This document shows, piece by piece, positions 7,078 through 9,345 of a stretch of DNA of 9,345 nt. Within the stretch, counting starts at the first letter, position 1; the number at the start of each line of letters is the position of its first letter. A program made the position numbers and the translations under genes. Origin of the DNA: an uncultured Clostridia bacterium (GTDB taxonomy: Bacteria > Bacillota > Clostridia > Oscillospirales > Ruminococcaceae); contig CALLQM010000086.1 in NCBI GenBank assembly GCA_938014855.1, forward strand, positions 1-9,345. Direction: 5' to 3'. Below the pieces are notes generated by a model. It was not told the DNA's origin. It saw nothing but the letters and a program-made list of their open reading frames with translations, and did not search any database.

Positions 7078-7728
7078 TTAATTTACATGGATTCCCCATA
7101 ATTTGATTAAATCAGCGGCTTGAAATAGATTGATCGTTGCTCCTTTTAACTCAATCGGAGGAGAAGATACAATGGGGGACATCAGTTCATTCTTTGAAAA
7201 GTCTACATCCGCCAATAAGGTTTTAAAAAAGTTGTTATTGACAAATTTAGAATCGACGGTTTCAAACTTTTTCAGCGTAGTTTCGGTCATAGAGGAATCG
7301 GTAAAATCCACTTGGTCAAATTTCACGTTTGAAAATTTTGATTGATTAAAAAACGAATATTTTAAATTCGATTGTTCAAAAATAAGATGCTTTAAAATGG
7401 TGTCACTCATTTCGATTCCTAAGCATTTGCAGGAAACAAATCTGCATCGCTGAAAATACGATCCGGTAAATATGCTGTTTGATAAATCGCAGGAATCAAA
7501 TACAACATCGATAAAAGTTGCTTTTTCAAAACTGCAATTATGAAAGGTACAGTTTTGAAATACACTTTTTTGTATTTCAATTTTATCAAATTGGGCACTA
7601 TATAACTGGGCTTCACTTGTTTTAATATCTAAAATCGGAGTCTCATCCAATAAAAAGTCCTGCGCATACGCAGAAAAATCGTCTACTGTTAAGGATTCAT
7701 TGGATAATTGAGGGCTTAAAATCTTCAT
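7078..7728 (-). CDS. Pentapeptide-repeat protein
   Basis: A 216-residue protein dominated by an uninterrupted five-residue periodicity: about 28 units from Phe47 to Ile186 with Phe or Leu at the first position (for example FQNCT, FHNCS, FEKAT, FDSCD, LSNSI). This predicts a right-handed square beta-helix of about seven turns. The ending LKGATINLFQAADLIKLWGI is the helical cap often seen in full-length family members, so the C-terminus is complete. There is no signal peptide, so it is likely cytosolic. The start was taken at 7728 because AAAAAGGA lies 7 nt upstream. Two earlier in-frame ATGs (7746, 7767) lack a site, and the earliest lies inside the upstream gene. It begins 25 bp after the CAP-lipoprotein stop and is probably co-transcribed with it. 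The DNA looks more AT-rich than its neighbours. Some pentapeptide proteins (Qnr, MfpA) bind gyrase, but nothing here proves that role. Confidence 0.85.
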   Translation of the reverse strand: MKILSPQLSNESLTVDDFSAYAQDFLLDETPILDIKTSEAQLYSAQFDKIEIQKSVFQNCTFHNCSFEKATFIDVVFDSCDLSNSIFTGSYFQRCRFVSCKCLGIEMSDTILKHLIFEQSNLKYSFFNQSKFSNVKFDQVDFTDSSMTETTLKKFETVDSKFVNNNFFKTLLADVDFSKNELMSPIVSSPPIELKGATINLFQAADLIKLWGIHVN

Positions 7729-7753
7729 TTTTGTGTCCTTTTTCATGATGCAG

Positions 7754-8776
7754 TTATAATTGAGCAAAGATCATGGTCGCATACGCATAAACCATGCCGT
7801 CTTTCTCAATGTAATAGATACCGACTCCTGCATGGGTATACTCACTGCGCATAAGATTTTCATAATGCGGCGGGCTTTCCATCCATTGATCGACCCAAAA
7901 AGTTGCGCTTTTCCCGGAATTGTTATTCGGGTCGTTATACTCGGTCATGCAGAGGTTTTCTCCTGCGGCGATATAATCAACGGGAATATCTTCATCTAAA
8001 ACGGTATTCCATTCATCCCCATTGGGGCGTTTATGTTCAAATTTGTTGGCTTTGTATAGTTCCCGACTGCGCAGTCGAGCCGCAGAGCGCAGATCTTCAT
8101 CATAGGTAAGTGCACTAAGCCCTTCGGCTTCCCGCTCACGGTTGATTTTGCGCAAAACTAATTTTTCAACACTGTTTAAAAAATTCGTTCCCGTCACCGT
8201 TTTTACAGTTGTTTTTGCGGGAGCGTTTGATGAAGCAGAATCCGGTGCGGGTTCGTTGCTGGTTTCTTCAACGCTGACTTCGGATGCAGATTTGACAGCG
8301 GACTCGGATGATGCGGCGGCCTCAGATACGGCGGCCTCAGATACGGCGGCCTCAGATGCTGCGACCTCAGATGCTGCGACCTCAGATGCTGCGACCTCGG
8401 ATGCTGCGGACTCGGATGATGCGGACTCGGATGATGCGGCCTCGGAAGCGGCGGCCTCAGATGCTTCGGCCTCGGAAGCGGCGGCCTCAGATACGGCGGC
8501 CTCAGAAGCGGCGGCCTCAGAAGCGGCGGCCTCAGAAGCGGCGGCCACGGAAGCAGCGGCCTCGGATGCGGCGGCCTTAGATACGGCGGTCTCGGATGCG
8601 GCGGCCTCGGATACATCGTTATCCGATGAAGTATCAGACGATGACTCCAAGTCAGATGCGTTTTGAGATATGGATGATTCATTTGAAATATTGGTTTGTG
8701 AAGATGCAGTCGGCTGGGCAGAGCCGCAACCGGATAATGCAATTAACAAAGCAAATAATATAGCGGCTTTTTTCAT
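7754..8776 (-). CDS. CAP/SCP-domain (YkwD-like) lipoprotein with repetitive Ser/Ala/Glu spacer
   Basis: A 340-residue exported protein in three parts. Residues 1-17 are a lipoprotein signal peptide (MKK, hydrophobic core, lipobox LSGC), so mature Cys17 should be lipid-anchored to the outer face of the membrane. Residues 18-190 are low-complexity Ser, Ala, Glu and Thr sequence, with a strict SEAAA five-residue repeat from about 55 to 155. Residues 195-340 are a CAP/SCP domain: LVLRKINREREAEGLSALTY, RSREL, FEHKRPNG (His248), AGENL (Glu273), WMESPPHYENLM (His304) and HAGVGIYY (His315). These match the conserved cavity residues of the bacterial CAP family, whose biochemical function is mostly unknown. 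The repetitive stretch probably acts as a stalk spanning the thick wall. The ATG at 8776 has AAAGGAG 8 nt upstream and its own promoter, divergent from the ydbC-like gene. Confidence 0.92.
   Translation of the reverse strand: MKKAAILFALLIALSGCGSAQPTASSQTNISNESSISQNASDLESSSDTSSDNDVSEAAASETAVSKAAASEAAASVAAASEAAASEAAASEAAVSEAAASEAEASEAAASEAASSESASSESAASEVAASEVAASEVAASEAAVSEAAVSEAAASSESAVKSASEVSVEETSNEPAPDSASSNAPAKTTVKTVTGTNFLNSVEKLVLRKINREREAEGLSALTYDEDLRSAARLRSRELYKANKFEHKRPNGDEWNTVLDEDIPVDYIAAGENLCMTEYNDPNNNSGKSATFWVDQWMESPPHYENLMRSEYTHAGVGIYYIEKDGMVYAYATMIFAQL
8316..8615 (-). repeat. 20 tandem copies of a 15-bp unit inside the lipoprotein gene
   Basis: Consensus on the plus strand is GCGGCCTCRGAWDCG in 20 contiguous 15-bp units, encoding SEAAA-like pentapeptides on the minus strand. 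A diverged extra unit lies at 8298-8312, followed by a stray GCG triplet. Adjacent units are identical in several places (8316/8331, 8361/8376, 8406/8421, and a run of three at 8496, 8511 and 8526), which indicates recent duplication. Gain or loss of units would keep the frame. Confidence 0.92.
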
Positions 8777-8808
8777 TGCTATAACTCCTTTGCTGATATG
8801 ATTACTCT

Positions 8809-8837
8809 ATTTTACCATATAATGATCCTAACTTCAT
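8809..8837 (-). promoter_or_regulatory. Candidate promoter of the CAP-lipoprotein/pentapeptide operon
   Basis: On the minus strand TAAAAT (8809-8814) is preceded by TGG, forming an extended -10, with ATGAAG (8832-8837) 17 bp upstream as a weak -35. A very A/T-rich tract (8838-8874) lies upstream and could serve as an UP element. Confidence 0.5.
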
Positions 8838-8880
8838 GAAATTTTTTTAAAATAAACAAATTTTTCTTTTTTTGTTGCAA

Positions 8881-8909
8881 TGGAAACATTCGCCATGGTA
8901 TGGTATAGT
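8881..8909 (+). promoter_or_regulatory. Candidate promoter of the ydbC-like/asparaginase pair
   Basis: TGGAAA (8881-8886), a 17-bp spacer, then TATAGT (8904-8909) preceded by TGG as an extended -10. An AGAGGA ribosome site (8937-8942) follows, 9 nt before the ATG at 8952. Confidence 0.5.
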
Positions 8910-8951
8910 TATAAAGCTTAATAAATATTACCGAAAAGAGGAACTTAAAGA

Positions 8952-9188
8952 ATGGCTGAAATTAAATATGAAATTATTGAAGAAATGGCAATTTTATCTG
9001 AAAGTAACCGTGGCTGGACGAAAGAACTGAACTTGGTCAGCTGGAATGAGCGCGATCCAAAATATGATATTCGCGAGTGGGCGCCCGACCATGCTAAAAT
9101 GGGAAAAGGCGTTACATTGTCGGAAGAAGAAATGCAGATGCTGGTCGATGCATATATTCACAAGGATGAGGAGCCGACGTTTGACTGA
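8952..9188 (+). CDS. ydbC: YdbC-family PC4-fold nucleic-acid-binding protein
   Basis: A 78-residue protein that matches what I know of the Firmicute YdbC family throughout: a first strand YEIIEEMAILSE (6-17), then GWTKELNLVSWNERDPKYDIREW (21-43), the conserved PDHAKMGKGVTLSEEE stretch (45-60) and an acidic helix to the end. The family shares the fold of the eukaryotic coactivator PC4 and binds single-stranded nucleic acid; its cellular role in bacteria is unclear. The length is typical of the family. The start has AGAGGA at a 9-nt spacing. The gene ends in TGATG, one base shared with the ATG of the asparaginase reading frame, so the two were probably translated together. It faces away from the CAP-lipoprotein operon, with a 175-bp promoter region between them. 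Confidence 0.9.
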   Translation: MAEIKYEIIEEMAILSESNRGWTKELNLVSWNERDPKYDIREWAPDHAKMGKGVTLSEEEMQMLVDAYIHKDEEPTFD

Positions 9189-9345
9189 TGGAAACCGATA
9201 AGAAAAGGGTTCTTTTGCTTGCCACAGGCGGTACAATCGCATCAAAACAAGGGAAAGATGGGCTGGAGCCGTAAATGGCTCCGCCCGAACTACTAACAGC
9301 ACGCGAAGAACTAGGCCATTCTTATCACATTACTTACCACAGTAT
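9188..9345 (+). pseudogene. L-asparaginase gene with in-frame TAA after codon 28, cut by right window edge
   Basis: The frame from the ATG at 9188 opens METDKKRVLLLATGGTIASK, the hallmark N-terminus of L-asparaginases, whose first Thr of TGGTIA is the nucleophile that hydrolyses asparagine to aspartate and ammonia. GKDGLEP follows, then TAA (9272-9274), and then the same frame continues MAPPELLTAREELGHSYHIT to the window edge. The family pattern GLxP-five residues-ELL is kept without a gap if the TAA counts as one residue, so a point mutation (for example CAA to TAA) is the simplest cause, rather than an indel. An ATG directly after the TAA could restart translation but would leave out the catalytic motif. 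No signal peptide is seen, suggesting a cytosolic (type I-like) enzyme. GAGGAG (9168-9173) lies 14 nt upstream, rather far, so coupling to ydbC is likely. It could also be an assembly or sequencing error. Confidence 0.75.

Noticed and set aside
7729..7767. Earlier ATG starts for the pentapeptide-repeat gene
   Set aside because: Neither has a Shine-Dalgarno sequence and one lies within the upstream coding region. The ATG at 7728 has AAAAAGGA at a 7-nt spacing.
8316..8615. Possible CRISPR-like array
   Set aside because: Units are directly contiguous 15-mers with no spacers, in frame with a protein gene.
8142..8742. Long overlapping open frames across the repeat on both strands, including one with a signal-like N-terminus on the plus strand (8142-8666)
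   Set aside because: The 15-bp unit contains no stop in several frames, so these frames stay open automatically. The plus-strand frame begins at a TTG without a ribosome site and its repeat simply mirrors the real SEAAA coding. The lipoprotein frame has signal peptide, lipobox and CAP domain.
9272..9274. Selenocysteine, pyrrolysine or genetic-code reassignment at the asparaginase stop
   Set aside because: Those use TGA or TAG, whereas this codon is TAA, which serves as a normal terminator for other genes in the window.

Overview
The window is a compact bacterial segment with no rRNA, tRNA, CRISPR array or insertion sequence that I can see. Strong AGGAGG-type ribosome binding sites, ATGA/TGATG gene overlaps, a TTG start, a YdbC/PC4-like protein and a YitJ-type methionine protein all point to a Firmicute. 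Moderate G+C and the corrinoid-type methyltransferase suggest a clostridial anaerobe, but the exact family is a guess.

Left block (1-3977, minus strand): a MarR-family regulator, then two half-size ABC exporter subunits, all overlapping or nearly abutting. The second subunit is cut by the window edge. The first subunit has a degenerate ATP site (Asp for the catalytic Glu, Gln for the H-loop His). The second keeps the Glu and carries an altered signature (LSQGQ). The pair therefore reads as a heterodimeric multidrug-type exporter of the BmrC/BmrD, LmrC/LmrD or TM287/288 kind. A good promoter and an overlapping inverted repeat upstream of the regulator suggest that it represses its own operon.

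Middle block (4080-7061, plus strand): a fused homocysteine S-methyltransferase/methylenetetrahydrofolate reductase, a stand-alone methyltetrahydrofolate-binding methyltransferase domain (AcsE/MeTr type), and a glyoxalase-like VOC protein, ending in a strong hairpin terminator. The first two look like parts of a methionine synthase system split across polypeptides. The cobalamin-carrying and reactivation parts are not in the window.

Right block: a minus-strand pair made of a CAP/SCP-domain lipoprotein, with a long Ser/Ala/Glu spacer encoded by 20 tandem 15-bp units, and a pentapeptide-repeat protein. Transcribed divergently (plus strand) is a YdbC-like PC4-fold protein, overlapping by one base the start of an L-asparaginase gene. 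That gene has an in-frame TAA after 28 codons, while the family-like frame continues past it to the window edge. It is probably a broken gene or a base error.
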